Counted from the first letter of the stretch, positions 26,295 to 35,398 are shown. The stretch is 64,000 nt of DNA from Brachybacterium phenoliresistens (GCF_000576425.1 NZ_KK069991.1:91417-155416); one strand, 5' to 3'. A program made the numbers and translations. Notes: generated by a model not told the origin, from the sequence alone.

Positions 26295-28031
26295 GTGACG
26301 ATTGAAGATTTCCTCCGACTGCTCCTGCGCAACGCGCTGCTGCTGATCCTCGTCACGGTGCTGGGCGCCGCCGCCGGTCTGGGCATCTCCTTCACGCGGA
26401 CCCCGGTGTACTCGGCGAGCGCCCTCGGCTACGTCTCGGCGAGCTCGCAGATGGATGAGGACGGCAACCCGATCTCGCAGGCGAGCGGGAACATGGACTT
26501 CCAGTACGCCAAGGCGCAGTCCTACCTGCCGCTGTTCACCACCCGCGCGGTGGGCGAGCGCGTGGTCGAGGAGCTGGGGCTGCCCCAGAGCGCCGACCAG
26601 GTCGCCGGCTCCCTGCAGACGACCCTGGACCCCAACGCCCCCATCATCACGGTCACCGCCTTCGCCTCCACCCCGCAGCAGGCCTCCGACATCGCGAACT
26701 CCGCCGTCACCGCGACCGCCGCGGAGGCCCTCGAGCTCGAGTCCGGTGGCAACTCCTCCGCGAACGTCTCGGTCACCCTGGTGCCCTACCAGAACGCCCT
26801 GGTCCCCGGCGCCCCGCTGTCCCCGGACCGCAAGCTGTACATCGCCGCGGGCGCGGCCGCAGGGCTGCTCATCGCCCTGGCCATCGCCTGGCTGCGCGAC
26901 CGCAACGACACCCGCATCCGCACGGCCGACGACCTCGCCGCGGTGACCGACGCCCCGCTGCTGGGAACCCTCCCGGACGACAAGGACCTGGGCCGCGGGA
27001 AGGACGGGCGCCTGCACGATCCCTCCGGCTTCGCCTCGCGCGAGGCGATCCGCAAGCTGCGCACCAACCTGCGCTACGTCGACGTGGACGCGCCGCCGCA
27101 CTCGATCGTCGTCACCTCCAGCGCACCGGGCGAGGGCAAGTCGACGGTCTCGGCGAACCTCGCCCGCGTGATGGCGCGCGCCGGCCAGCCCACCCTGCTG
27201 ATCGACGCGGACCTGCGCCGGCCGATGGTCGCCGACGAGTTCGGCATCGACGGCGCGGTGGGCCTCTCGCAGGTCCTGGCCGGGGCGGTGGCCCTGGACG
27301 ACGCGCTGCAGACCTCCGGCACCCGCGGCCTCGCCCTGCTGCCGGCCGGGCACGTCCCCCCGAACCCCTCGGAGCTGCTGGGCTCGCGCCGCATGCACGA
27401 GCTGATCGACGAGCTCTCCCGCCGGTACTTCGTGATCGTCGACGCTCCGCCGGTGCTCGCCGTGACCGACGCCCAGCTGCTGTCGCGGCACGTGGACGGC
27501 GCCATCGTGGTGACCGTCTCCGGCCGCACCCGCTCCGCCGGGCTGGACCGCTCGGTCGAGGCGATCCGCGCGATCGGCGGCAAGGTCTACGGCGTCGTCC
27601 TGAACCGCATCAGCTCCAGCCGCTTCACGCGCCTCGCCTACGGCGATGCGGAGTACGGCTACGGGGGCGGCGGCTACGAGCGCTACGGCTACGCCGGCAA
27701 GGGCGGCTACGGCGACGCCCCCGTCGATGCGGAGCCGGTCGATGTCGAGGCCGCCGGCGGTCCCGAGCCCCTCGCGCCGCGCCCGGGCGCTGCCGGCTCC
27801 GGGGCCGTCCCGGCCGCAGCGACCTCCGCGACCACGGCCCCCGCGACCACGGCCCCCGCGACGTCGGCCCCCGCGGCCTCGGCTCCCGGGGCCGATGCCG
27901 AGGACGAGCCCTCCGCCTGGGCGCAGGACCCGGCGCAGACCGTGCGTCCCGTGCAGTCCACCAAGCCCTCCGGCGTCCACCACACGCGGTCCCGCGGCCG
28001 TCGCGCCGCACACGACCAGGGCCGGGGATGA
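26295..28031 (+). CDS. Polysaccharide chain-length regulator / BY-type tyrosine autokinase
   Basis: 578 residues. Wzz-type membrane part: helix near residues 12-32, extracytoplasmic loop, second helix near 176-198. The cytoplasmic kinase has Walker A SSAPGEGKST, Walker A' LLIDADLRRP and Walker B YFVIVDAPPV. A tyrosine cluster follows (YGDAEYGYGGGGYERYGYAG), the expected autophosphorylation site, then a ~100-residue Pro/Ala/Thr tail not usual for the family. The start is GTG with a weak ribosome site. It heads the operon and controls glycan export or length. The phosphatase at 57234 is a plausible partner. Confidence 0.9.
   Translation: MTIEDFLRLLLRNALLLILVTVLGAAAGLGISFTRTPVYSASALGYVSASSQMDEDGNPISQASGNMDFQYAKAQSYLPLFTTRAVGERVVEELGLPQSADQVAGSLQTTLDPNAPIITVTAFASTPQQASDIANSAVTATAAEALELESGGNSSANVSVTLVPYQNALVPGAPLSPDRKLYIAAGAAAGLLIALAIAWLRDRNDTRIRTADDLAAVTDAPLLGTLPDDKDLGRGKDGRLHDPSGFASREAIRKLRTNLRYVDVDAPPHSIVVTSSAPGEGKSTVSANLARVMARAGQPTLLIDADLRRPMVADEFGIDGAVGLSQVLAGAVALDDALQTSGTRGLALLPAGHVPPNPSELLGSRRMHELIDELSRRYFVIVDAPPVLAVTDAQLLSRHVDGAIVVTVSGRTRSAGLDRSVEAIRAIGGKVYGVVLNRISSSRFTRLAYGDAEYGYGGGGYERYGYAGKGGYGDAPVDAEPVDVEAAGGPEPLAPRPGAAGSGAVPAAATSATTAPATTAPATSAPAASAPGADAEDEPSAWAQDPAQTVRPVQSTKPSGVHHTRSRGRRAAHDQGRG
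27828..27887 (+). repeat. Four 15-bp tandem repeats in the BY-kinase tail
   Basis: Units at 27828, 27843, 27858 and 27873, consensus GCGACCACGGCCCCC, encoding repeated ATTAP-like pentapeptides. In-frame and length-variable by slippage. Confidence 0.7.
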
Positions 28032-28975
28032 CCCTCGAGAGGCTCGGGGTCGTCGTCCCCGTCCACGGGCCCCTCGACCCGGTGCTCCCGCTGCTGGACG
28101 ACCTCGTCGGGGAGCACGTGCCCGCGGCCCATCGGCCCGCGCGCGTGCTCCTGGTCGACGACGCCTCCCCGCAGCCGATCGACGCATCGCGCCTGCCTGC
28201 AGGCGTCGCCCTGCGGCGCCGCGCGCGCAACGGCGGCTTCGGCGCCGCCGTGAACACGGGACTGGAGGCCCTCGCCGCCGAGGACGGCCTCGATCTCGCG
28301 CTCGTGCTGAACTCCGACCTGCGCCTGCCGGAGGGCTTCGCCCGCGACCTGCTGGCCCACGCCGCCCCCTGGCAGCCCGCCGTGGTCGGGGTGCGCAGCG
28401 TCGACGAGGAGGGCCGCTCGGGCTACGCCGCGCGGCGCTTCCCCACCATCGGCCACCAGGTCGTGGAGTGGCTGGTGCCGCTGGCCTCCCAGCGGCACCG
28501 CGACCTGCTGCACCGCGCCGTCGGCCACGACCTCGCCGCCGAGCGCGGGCACGGCATGACGGCGGTGGACTGGGTCTCCGGCGCCGTGCTGCTGCTGCCC
28601 CTGGACGCGGTGCGCCGCATCGGCGGCTTCGACGAGGGCTACTTCATGTACACCGAGGAGGTCGACCTGCAGCTGCGCCTGCGCCGCGAGGGCATCCCGT
28701 CCCTGCTGGACGCGGACCTGCAGGTGCGGCACGTCGGCGGCGGATCCTCCGGCGGCGAGCAGCGGCGGCGCCGCTGGCTGGTGGGCGCCCGCATGCGCTA
28801 CGCCCGCAAGCACGGCCACGTGCACCTGCTGCGCGCCGGGATGACCGCCGCGACCGGCGCGAACCTCCTGTGGAACGCGGGGCGCCGCGCCGCCGGGCGG
28901 GACGTGGCCCCGCTGGCCGTGGCCCGCGAGGAGCTGGACCTGATCCACCGCGCCGGGCGGGAGCTGCCGCGATGA
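28028..28975 (+). CDS. Family 2 glycosyltransferase (rhamnosyltransferase-like)
   Basis: 315 residues, GT-A fold. GVVVPVHG at the N-terminus, LLVDDASPQP as the nucleotide-binding aspartates, LALVLNSDLRLP as the DxD-equivalent, and GGFDEGYFMYTEEVDLQLRL, the acceptor/catalytic region typical of WbbL-like rhamnosyltransferases. No membrane helix. ATGA overlap with the BY-kinase gene and with the next gene. Donor sugar unknown. Confidence 0.87.
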   Translation: MTLERLGVVVPVHGPLDPVLPLLDDLVGEHVPAAHRPARVLLVDDASPQPIDASRLPAGVALRRRARNGGFGAAVNTGLEALAAEDGLDLALVLNSDLRLPEGFARDLLAHAAPWQPAVVGVRSVDEEGRSGYAARRFPTIGHQVVEWLVPLASQRHRDLLHRAVGHDLAAERGHGMTAVDWVSGAVLLLPLDAVRRIGGFDEGYFMYTEEVDLQLRLRREGIPSLLDADLQVRHVGGGSSGGEQRRRRWLVGARMRYARKHGHVHLLRAGMTAATGANLLWNAGRRAAGRDVAPLAVAREELDLIHRAGRELPR

Positions 28976-29991
28976 GCCCGGCCACCTTCCCCCGGCTGCT
29001 GCTGGTCTCGCCGACCTTCCACGGCTACTGGTCGAGCATCGCCGACGCCTTCGCCCGCCGCGGCTGCACCGTGCGCACGGTGCGCTACGACGCCTACGAC
29101 ACCACGGCGGAGAAGCTGCGCCTGAAGACGACCGTCGAGCTGCCCGAGCGCCTGCACCTGCCCGGGGACGTGCGCCGGGCCGAGAACCGCCGCCTCACCG
29201 AGCGCGTGATCGCCCGGATGCGCGAGTTCCGCCCCGATCGCGTCGTCGTGATCAAGGGCGACGGCCTGGACGCACGGTTCTGGGAGGCGCTCGGCGACCT
29301 GCCGCGGATCCTCTGGCTGTACGACGACCTGCACCGCCACGACTACGAGGACGACTTCCTCGCGCAGGTCGGGCCGGTGGTCTCCTACGCCCGCTCCGAG
29401 GCGGAGATGCTGCGCGGGCGCGGGGTGGACGCGCACTTCATCCCCAACGCCTTCGACCCGCACCGCGTCGAGCCGACCGGCGCGCGCACCGGGGAGATCG
29501 TCTTCATCGGCTCCGGGTACGAGAACCGGCGGCGCCTGCTGGCGGGCCTGGCCGCGTCCGGGCTGCCCGTCCACGCGTGGGGCCGGGACTTCTCCCGCCA
29601 CCCGGTGGACCGCCTGCGCACCTTCAGCTGGCGCCGCCCGGCGGTGCGCGCCTCGCGGGACGTGCCGCTGGAGCGGGCGTACCAGATCCACGCCGAGGGG
29701 GCCGCCGCGGTGGCCATCCACGGCCTGCAGAACGGCCACGCCATGCGGACCTTCGAGATCCCCGGCATGGGCGGGGTCCAGCTGGTCGACCGCGACGACG
29801 TCGACCAGTTCTACGACGTGGGGACGGAGGTCGCGGTGTGGCACAGCCCCGAGGAGCTCGAGGACCTGGCCCGCCGGGCGATCGCCGATCCCGCCTGGGG
29901 GAACGGGATGCGCGAGGCCGGCAGGCGGCGCACCCTGGCAGAGCACACCTTCGACCACCGCATCACGGAGGCGGATTCACTATGGGGCTGA
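28972..29991 (+). CDS. CgeB-like GT-B glycosyltransferase
   Basis: 339 residues. It contains RILWLYDDLHRHDYEDDF, then HFIPNAFDPHRVEP and EIVFIGSGYENRRRLL, and a C-terminal MRTFEIPGMGGVQLV followed by a DQFYDVGTEVAVW stretch. This series matches the CgeB/DUF3880 group of glycosyltransferases, which modify spore coat or surface glycans. It overlaps the preceding gene by 4 bp and the following one by 10 bp. The sugar is unknown. Confidence 0.78.
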   Translation: MSPATFPRLLLVSPTFHGYWSSIADAFARRGCTVRTVRYDAYDTTAEKLRLKTTVELPERLHLPGDVRRAENRRLTERVIARMREFRPDRVVVIKGDGLDARFWEALGDLPRILWLYDDLHRHDYEDDFLAQVGPVVSYARSEAEMLRGRGVDAHFIPNAFDPHRVEPTGARTGEIVFIGSGYENRRRLLAGLAASGLPVHAWGRDFSRHPVDRLRTFSWRRPAVRASRDVPLERAYQIHAEGAAAVAIHGLQNGHAMRTFEIPGMGGVQLVDRDDVDQFYDVGTEVAVWHSPEELEDLARRAIADPAWGNGMREAGRRRTLAEHTFDHRITEADSLWG

Positions 29992-31103
29992 TCCACGCGA
30001 CGAGTCTCGAGCGCTGGGAGGAATGGGAGCGCACGCGGCATCGGGGGCGTCTGCTCAAGCACACGCTGACGGGGGCGCTGCGCCGGCAGCGCGGGGACGA
30101 CGGCGCGGCCGCCGGCCCGCGGTACGTGCTGCGCTCGCGCGGGGGAGAGGGGCCGCGGCTGCTGATCGCGGTCGACTCGGCGACGCCGACCTCGCGCGCC
30201 AGCCTGCTCACCGCCCTGCCGTACCTGCGCGGGGCGGTGGACGTCCTCGCGCCCGTCGGCGTGGACCTGCCGGAGACGGCCGGGGCCGGCTGGAGCGGCA
30301 GCGCCCCCGCCGGCATGGACGCCGAGGAGGCCGCCCGGGCCCTGCCCGGCCGCGGCATCACCGCCGTCGTGTCGCTGGGCCAGCACCTGGGCGCCGGGCG
30401 GATCGCCCACGAGCACGCCGCCGCCTCCGGGACGGCCGCCTTCGTCGTCCAGCACGGCGCGCTGACGCCCTTCGCCCCGCCGCTGCCGCCGGAGACGACC
30501 CTGCTGTCCTGGTCCGATGCGGACGGCGAGTTCTGGCGCTCCGGCCGCGAGGACATCACGGTGCGGACCATCGGCTCCCAGCTGCTGTGGCAGGCCCGCC
30601 ACGAGGCCGGTCTCGCCGGTGCCGGCACGACCGGGGCCGGTGCGGCGCAGCCCGCGCCCGAGGCGGACCCGCAGGCCCGGCCGGTCTTCCTGGGCCAGCT
30701 GCACGGGGCGGAGCTGCCGCGCCGGGTGACCGGCGGGGCGGCGTACACCTTCTGCCGCCTGCACGACGGGCTGTACCGGCCCCACCCCAGCGAGACCGAC
30801 AAGCTCTCCCGCGCCACCCACGAGGTGTGGCGGCGCCGCGGCGTCGAGTTCGCGCCCGCGGACGTCCCGCTGCGGGAGGTGACCAGCCCCGTGGTCGCCG
30901 TGTTCTCCACCGGGGTGCTCGAGGCCGCCGCCCGCGGGGTGCCCAGCTACGTCTTCGCCCCGAAGGCCCCGGACTGGGTGGCCGAGCTGTGGGACCGCTA
31001 CGGCATGCGCCGCTTCGGCGCGCCCCGCCCCACCCCCTCGCCGCTGCTGCCCTCCGCGGAGCCGGCCGCCGCGCTCGCCGAGATCCTGGACGGTGCCGCG
31101 TGA
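29982..31103 (+). CDS. Unrecognised GT-B-like protein beside the CMP-sugar synthetase gene
   Basis: 373 residues, no signal peptide or membrane helix. LLIAVDSATPTSRASLLTAL begins a Rossmann-like half; later FVVQHGALTPFAPPLPPETT and VVAVFSTGVLEAAARGVPSYVF resemble the donor site of capsule glycosyltransferases, including polysialyltransferase-type and CDP-alcohol transferases. It lies directly before the CMP-nonulosonate synthetase (4-bp overlap), so it may transfer that sugar. A start at 29982 gives a 10-bp overlap with the previous gene. The transferase role is inference; I do not recognise a precise family. Confidence 0.6.
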   Translation: MGLIHATSLERWEEWERTRHRGRLLKHTLTGALRRQRGDDGAAAGPRYVLRSRGGEGPRLLIAVDSATPTSRASLLTALPYLRGAVDVLAPVGVDLPETAGAGWSGSAPAGMDAEEAARALPGRGITAVVSLGQHLGAGRIAHEHAAASGTAAFVVQHGALTPFAPPLPPETTLLSWSDADGEFWRSGREDITVRTIGSQLLWQARHEAGLAGAGTTGAGAAQPAPEADPQARPVFLGQLHGAELPRRVTGGAAYTFCRLHDGLYRPHPSETDKLSRATHEVWRRRGVEFAPADVPLREVTSPVVAVFSTGVLEAAARGVPSYVFAPKAPDWVAELWDRYGMRRFGAPRPTPSPLLPSAEPAAALAEILDGAA

Positions 31104-31813
31104 CCGCCCTCGTCGTCATCCCCGCCCGCGGCGGATCCAAGGGGATCCCCCGCAAGAACCTGCTGCCTGTGGGCGGGCGGCCCCTGATCGCCTGGACCAT
31201 CGCCCAGGCCCTCGAGGGGCGGGCCGATGCCGAGGAGGACCTGGTGGTCGCCGTCTCCACCGAGGACGCGGAGATTGCGCAGGTCGCCCGGGAGCGCGGC
31301 GCCCGCGTGATCGACCGTCCGGCGGAGCTGGCGGTGGACACCGCCCCCACCGAGCCCGTCGTCGAGCATGCGATGGACGTCGTCGAGGCCGACGGCATCA
31401 CGCTGGACGCGGTGGTGCTGCTGCAGGCGACCTCGCCGGTGCGGCGCCCGGACACCATCGGCCGGGCGCTCGCCCAGTTCCGCGCCGGCGGGGCCGACAG
31501 CCTGGTCGGCGTCGTGCCGCAGTCGCCGTTCTTCTGGCGGCTGCCCGCCGGCCCGGGACAGAGCGCGCAGGCCGCCTACGACACGGCGGCCCGCCCGCGG
31601 CGCCAGGAGCTGGAGCCCGCGCAGATGCACTACTTCGAGAACGGCAGCCTGTACGTGACGGCGCCGCACATCTACCGCACCCTGCACAACCGCATCGGCG
31701 GGCGGACGGACCTGTTCGTCCTGGACGAGGTGGAGGGCGTGGACATCGACACCCTCACCGACGTCGCCGCCGCCGAGGCGATGCTCGCCCGACTCGGATG
31801 GAGGACCGCATGA
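31100..31813 (+). CDS. neuA: CMP-nonulosonate (acylneuraminate) cytidylyltransferase
   Basis: 237 residues. ALVVIPARGGSKGIPRKNLLPVGGRPLIAWT is the CTP-binding P-loop-like signature of CMP-sialic acid/KDO synthetases (quoted across two adjoining pieces: PARGGSKGIPRKNL and PVGGRPLIAWT). LLQATSPVRRPDTI and the C-terminal DEVEGVDIDTLTD also fit. It activates a nine-carbon (or eight-carbon) keto-sugar with CTP. GTG start, with 4-bp overlaps to both neighbours. The neighbouring NeuB-like fusion supports a nonulosonate rather than KDO. Which acid is made is unknown. Confidence 0.85.
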   Translation: MTALVVIPARGGSKGIPRKNLLPVGGRPLIAWTIAQALEGRADAEEDLVVAVSTEDAEIAQVARERGARVIDRPAELAVDTAPTEPVVEHAMDVVEADGITLDAVVLLQATSPVRRPDTIGRALAQFRAGGADSLVGVVPQSPFFWRLPAGPGQSAQAAYDTAARPRRQELEPAQMHYFENGSLYVTAPHIYRTLHNRIGGRTDLFVLDEVEGVDIDTLTDVAAAEAMLARLGWRTA

Positions 31814-34062
31814 TCCTGGACCGCCGCACGGCCCCCTACGCGCTCGACCCCCAGGCCTCGGTGCTCGAGGCGCTGCGGCGCATCAGCGAGAACCAGGCCC
31901 GGGTGGTGTTCCTCGTGGACGCCCACGGCCTGGTGCGCGGCGCCCTCACCGACGGCGACGTGCGCCGCTGGCTGGTGGGCCAGGCGGTCCCCGACCTCGC
32001 CGCCCCCGCCATGGAGGCCGCGAACCCGCGCTTCGTCTCCGTCCCCGAGGGCACGCCCACCGCGCGCATCGAGGCGCTGTTCGGCGACGGGGTGGACCGT
32101 GTCCCCGTGGTCGACGAGCGCGGGCGCCTGGTGGCGGTGGCCTCGCCGAAGGCGGTGACGCTGAGCATCGGCCGCAGCACCGTCGGCGAGGGCCACCCGG
32201 CCCTGGTCATCGGCGAGATCGGCAACAACCACCAGGGCTCCGTCGAGCTCGCCGCGCAGCTGGTGGACCGCTGCGTGGAGGCCGGGGTGGACGCCGTGAA
32301 GTTCCAGCTGCGGGACATGGCGAGCCTGTACCGCTCCGGCGGCTCCGCCTCCGGCGGGGAGGACCTGGGGCCGCAGTACACGATGAACCTGCTGGCCAAG
32401 TACTCGCTGTCGGTGGAGGACATGTACCGCGTGTTCGACCACTGCGCGCAGCGGGACGTCGACGTGCTGTGCACCCCCTGGGACCAGGTCTCCGCCGACG
32501 CCCTGGCCGCGTACGGCCTGCCCGGCTACAAGATCGCCTCCGCCGATCTCACCAACCACGACCTGCTCGCCCACGTCGCGGACCTCGGCGCGCCGATGAT
32601 CGTCTCCACCGGGATGAGCACCGAGCAGGAGATCACCGGGGCGGTGGAGGTGCTGCGCCACCACGGGGCGCCGTTCGCGCTGCTGCAGACCCAGTCGACC
32701 TACCCCGCCCCGTTCAAGGACCTCAACCTGCGGTACATGGACCGCCTCGCCGAGCTGGGCGGCGGCTGCCCCGTGGGCTACTCCGGCCACGAGCGCGGCT
32801 GGCACGTGCCGGTCGCGGCCGTGGCCCGCGGCGCCGCGATCATCGAGAAGCACGTCACCGTGGACCGCAGCCTCGAGGGCAACGACCACAAGGTCTCCCT
32901 GCTGCCCGAGGAGCTCGCGACCATGGTCCGCCAGATCCGCGAGGTCGAGTCCGCGCTCGGCTCGGCGGCCCCGCGCGAGCTGTCCACCGGCGAGCTGATG
33001 AACCGCGTGAACCTCGCCAAGTCCCTGGTCGCCGCCCGCGACCTGCGCTCCGGCGAGGTGGTCACCGCCGCGGACGTCGACGTCAAGAGCCCCGGCCGCG
33101 GCCTGCAGCCCCACCAGCGCGGCGCCCTGCTGGGGGCGACCCTGCACCGCGACGTGCCCGCCGGGGACTTCTTCTACCCCGGCGACCTCGCCGGGCGGCC
33201 CCAGGCCCGCGGCGACTACAGCTTCCGCCGCCCGTGGGGGCTGCCGGTGCGCTTCCACGACTTCCGCAGCCTGCTGGAGATCTCCCGGCCCGACTTCCTC
33301 GAGTTCCACCAGAGCGCGAAGGACATGGACCTGCCCCTCGGCGAGATCTTCGCCCCGGGGGAGAAGCTCGAGCAGTTCGTCACCGTGCACGCCCCGGACC
33401 TGTACCCCGGCGACTTCCTCATCGACCTCGCCTCCCCGGACGAGGCGATCTTCGAGCGCTCCATCCTCGAGGTGCAGCGCGTCGTGGACCTCGCGCGGGA
33501 CCTGCGCGAGCACTTCACCTGCGAGCTGGACCCGATCGTCATCGTCACCATGGGCGGGTTCCTGCCCGACCGCCACCTCGCCCCCGAGGAGAGGTACCCG
33601 CTGTACGAGCGGGTCCAGCAGGGCCTGGAGCGGATCGACGAGTCCGGGGTGCGCCTGACCGCGCAGACCCTGCCGCCGTTCCCGTGGCTGATGGGCGGCC
33701 AGCAGCACCACAACCTGTTCATGGACCCGGAGGACACCGTCTGGTTCTGCGAGACCTACGGGCGCCGCCTCACCTTCGACGTGTCCCACACGAAGCTCGC
33801 CGCGAACTTCGCCCACCGCCCCTTCAGCGAGTACATCGACGCGATGGGCCCGTACACCGAGCACCTGCACATCGTGGACTCCGTGGGCGTGGACGGCGAG
33901 GGCGTGCAGGTGGGCGAGGGAGAGGTCGACTTCCAGGACCTCGCCGAGCGCATGGACCGCCTGGCCCCGGACGCCCCGTTCATCCCCGAGATCTGGATGG
34001 GCCACGTGGACGCGGGGGAGGGCTTCTTCACGGCCCTGGATCGGCTGCGCGAATGGTTCTGA
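31810..34062 (+). CDS. neuB: CBS-NeuB-SAF-TIM-barrel fusion (nonulosonate synthase)
   Basis: 750 residues, about twice a normal NeuB. Residues ~1-125 are two CBS motifs (VVFLVDAHGLVRGALTDGDV and VDRVPVVDERGRLVAVAS). Residues ~131-390 are the NeuB barrel (VIGEIGNNHQGSVELA; GYSGHERGWHVP; EKHVTVDRSLEGNDHKVSL given in part). Residues ~398-460 are an SAF domain (LVAARDLRSGEVVTAADVDV). Residues ~470-750 form a second barrel resembling xylose-isomerase-like sugar epimerases (GRRLTFDVSHTKLAANFAH; PEIWMGHVDAGEGF). The NeuB part condenses PEP with an N-acetylhexosamine-type sugar. The extra barrel may supply the substrate by epimerisation, and the CBS pair may sense nucleotides. GGAGG lies 5 bp before the ATG; 4-bp overlap with neuA. 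Confidence 0.88.
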   Translation: MILDRRTAPYALDPQASVLEALRRISENQARVVFLVDAHGLVRGALTDGDVRRWLVGQAVPDLAAPAMEAANPRFVSVPEGTPTARIEALFGDGVDRVPVVDERGRLVAVASPKAVTLSIGRSTVGEGHPALVIGEIGNNHQGSVELAAQLVDRCVEAGVDAVKFQLRDMASLYRSGGSASGGEDLGPQYTMNLLAKYSLSVEDMYRVFDHCAQRDVDVLCTPWDQVSADALAAYGLPGYKIASADLTNHDLLAHVADLGAPMIVSTGMSTEQEITGAVEVLRHHGAPFALLQTQSTYPAPFKDLNLRYMDRLAELGGGCPVGYSGHERGWHVPVAAVARGAAIIEKHVTVDRSLEGNDHKVSLLPEELATMVRQIREVESALGSAAPRELSTGELMNRVNLAKSLVAARDLRSGEVVTAADVDVKSPGRGLQPHQRGALLGATLHRDVPAGDFFYPGDLAGRPQARGDYSFRRPWGLPVRFHDFRSLLEISRPDFLEFHQSAKDMDLPLGEIFAPGEKLEQFVTVHAPDLYPGDFLIDLASPDEAIFERSILEVQRVVDLARDLREHFTCELDPIVIVTMGGFLPDRHLAPEERYPLYERVQQGLERIDESGVRLTAQTLPPFPWLMGGQQHHNLFMDPEDTVWFCETYGRRLTFDVSHTKLAANFAHRPFSEYIDAMGPYTEHLHIVDSVGVDGEGVQVGEGEVDFQDLAERMDRLAPDAPFIPEIWMGHVDAGEGFFTALDRLREWF

Positions 34063-35189
34063 GAGCGGGGGCCGATGGGCCCGGCCGCACGGGCGCCGAG
34101 GCTCCCGCAGGCGCCGGGCGCGCGCTGCCCTGCGCCCTGTGGCTGATCCCTGTCCCCGACCTCGGCGGCGTCGCCCGGCACGTGCTCGACGTGGTGCGCA
34201 CCGGGCTGCCCGGCTGGCGGCTCGTGGTGCTGTGCCCCGAGGGACCGCTGGCCGAGGCCCTGCGTGCGCTGGGCGCCCCGGTCCTGACCGGTCCGGTCTC
34301 CCCGGCCGACGGCGCCGCGCGGGCGACGGCCGAGGAGCGCAGGGTCCTGCAGCGCCTGCGGCCGGACGTGCTGCACACGCACCTCGCCTTCGCCGATCTG
34401 ACCGGCGCGGCGGCCGTCGTCGGGCTGCGCTCCGGCCGGGGCCGACGCATCCGCCTGGTCTCGACCGAGCACGGCATCTCGGGCGTGCGCGGATACTTCC
34501 AGGCCGGCCGGCCGCAGGCCGCCGCCAAGACGGCCCTGCACCGCGGCCGGCTGCGGCGCACCGACGCGGTGATCGCCGTCAGCGACTCGACCCGCCAGCA
34601 GATCCTCGCCCAGTGGGGCGGGGGCGCGCGCGTGGTCGTCATCCGCAACGAGGTCGCCCCGCCCGCGACGCCGCCGCAGCCCCGACCCGGGCTGCGGGTG
34701 CTGTCGCTGGCCCGCCTGGCGCCCGAGAAGCGGATCGACCAGCTGCTGCGCGCCATGGCGCTGGTCATCGCCGAGCACCCGGAGGCCACGGTCACCATTG
34801 CCGGCACCGGCCCGCTCGAATCGGCGCTGCGCGACCTCGCCCGCGAGCTGTGCATCGCCGACCACGTCCGCTTCCCTGGCCACGTCGAAGCTGCCGCGGC
34901 GCTCGCCGAGCACGACGTGGTCGCCCAGCTGTCCGTGTGGGAGAACCTCTCCTACACGCTGCTGGACGCCGCGGCCCACGGGCTGGGCGTGGTCGCCACG
35001 GACGTGGGCGGGAATCGGGAGATCGTGCCGGAGCGATGCCTGGTCCCGGCGGAGGACCATGAGGGGGTGGCACGGGTGATCGTGCAGCAGGGGATGGATC
35101 TCGCATCGCGGCCGGAGCGTGGCGGGGCGGGTGACCCGGCGCGGATGTGTGCGGGGCTGACGCGGATATACGAGGGGGTGGCGGGATGA
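34053..35189 (+). CDS. Family 4 glycosyltransferase
   Basis: 378 residues, GT-B. PVPDLGGVARHVLDVV is the acceptor-side Gly-rich loop, LRVLSLARLAPEKRIDQLL opens the donor domain, and NLSYTLLDAAAHGLGVVATDVGGNREIV contains an EX7E-like region (first Glu position replaced: WENLSYTLLDAAAHG). No membrane helix. The start at 34053 overlaps the NeuB-fusion stop by 10 bp. It is the last gene of the very GC-rich left part of the operon; its stop overlaps the following remnant by 4 bp. Confidence 0.87.
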   Translation: MVLRAGADGPGRTGAEAPAGAGRALPCALWLIPVPDLGGVARHVLDVVRTGLPGWRLVVLCPEGPLAEALRALGAPVLTGPVSPADGAARATAEERRVLQRLRPDVLHTHLAFADLTGAAAVVGLRSGRGRRIRLVSTEHGISGVRGYFQAGRPQAAAKTALHRGRLRRTDAVIAVSDSTRQQILAQWGGGARVVVIRNEVAPPATPPQPRPGLRVLSLARLAPEKRIDQLLRAMALVIAEHPEATVTIAGTGPLESALRDLARELCIADHVRFPGHVEAAAALAEHDVVAQLSVWENLSYTLLDAAAHGLGVVATDVGGNREIVPERCLVPAEDHEGVARVIVQQGMDLASRPERGGAGDPARMCAGLTRIYEGVAG

Positions 35190-35398
35190 GCGGGCCATCG
35201 GGCATCGACGTGACCGGCCGAGAACGGCACCGCGAGCTGGACGGTCTGCGAGCGATCGCGGCGTTCGCAGTCGTCGCGACGCGAGCCATCGATTCGCACC
35301 CGCACACAAGCGCGGGCGAGACGATACTGAGCCGGCAGCTCGTGTCCCTGCGCGATGCGCTGCAGTGGCGAGCTCGACCCTTCGAGGAGATGCCATGA
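35186..35398 (+). pseudogene. Truncated N-terminus of an acyltransferase-3 (OafA-like) gene
   Basis: An open frame of 70 codons. RHRELDGLRAIAAFAVVATRA matches the opening of family-3 membrane acyltransferases (typically RxxxLDGLRAxAxLxVV), but the frame then leaves the family and ends at about one fifth of normal length. No continuation was seen in the other frames before the next gene. Both ends overlap neighbours by 4 bp (ATGA), so the remnant still keeps translational coupling of the operon. It marks the point where the sequence turns less GC-rich. It could instead encode a small leader-like peptide. Confidence 0.6.
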
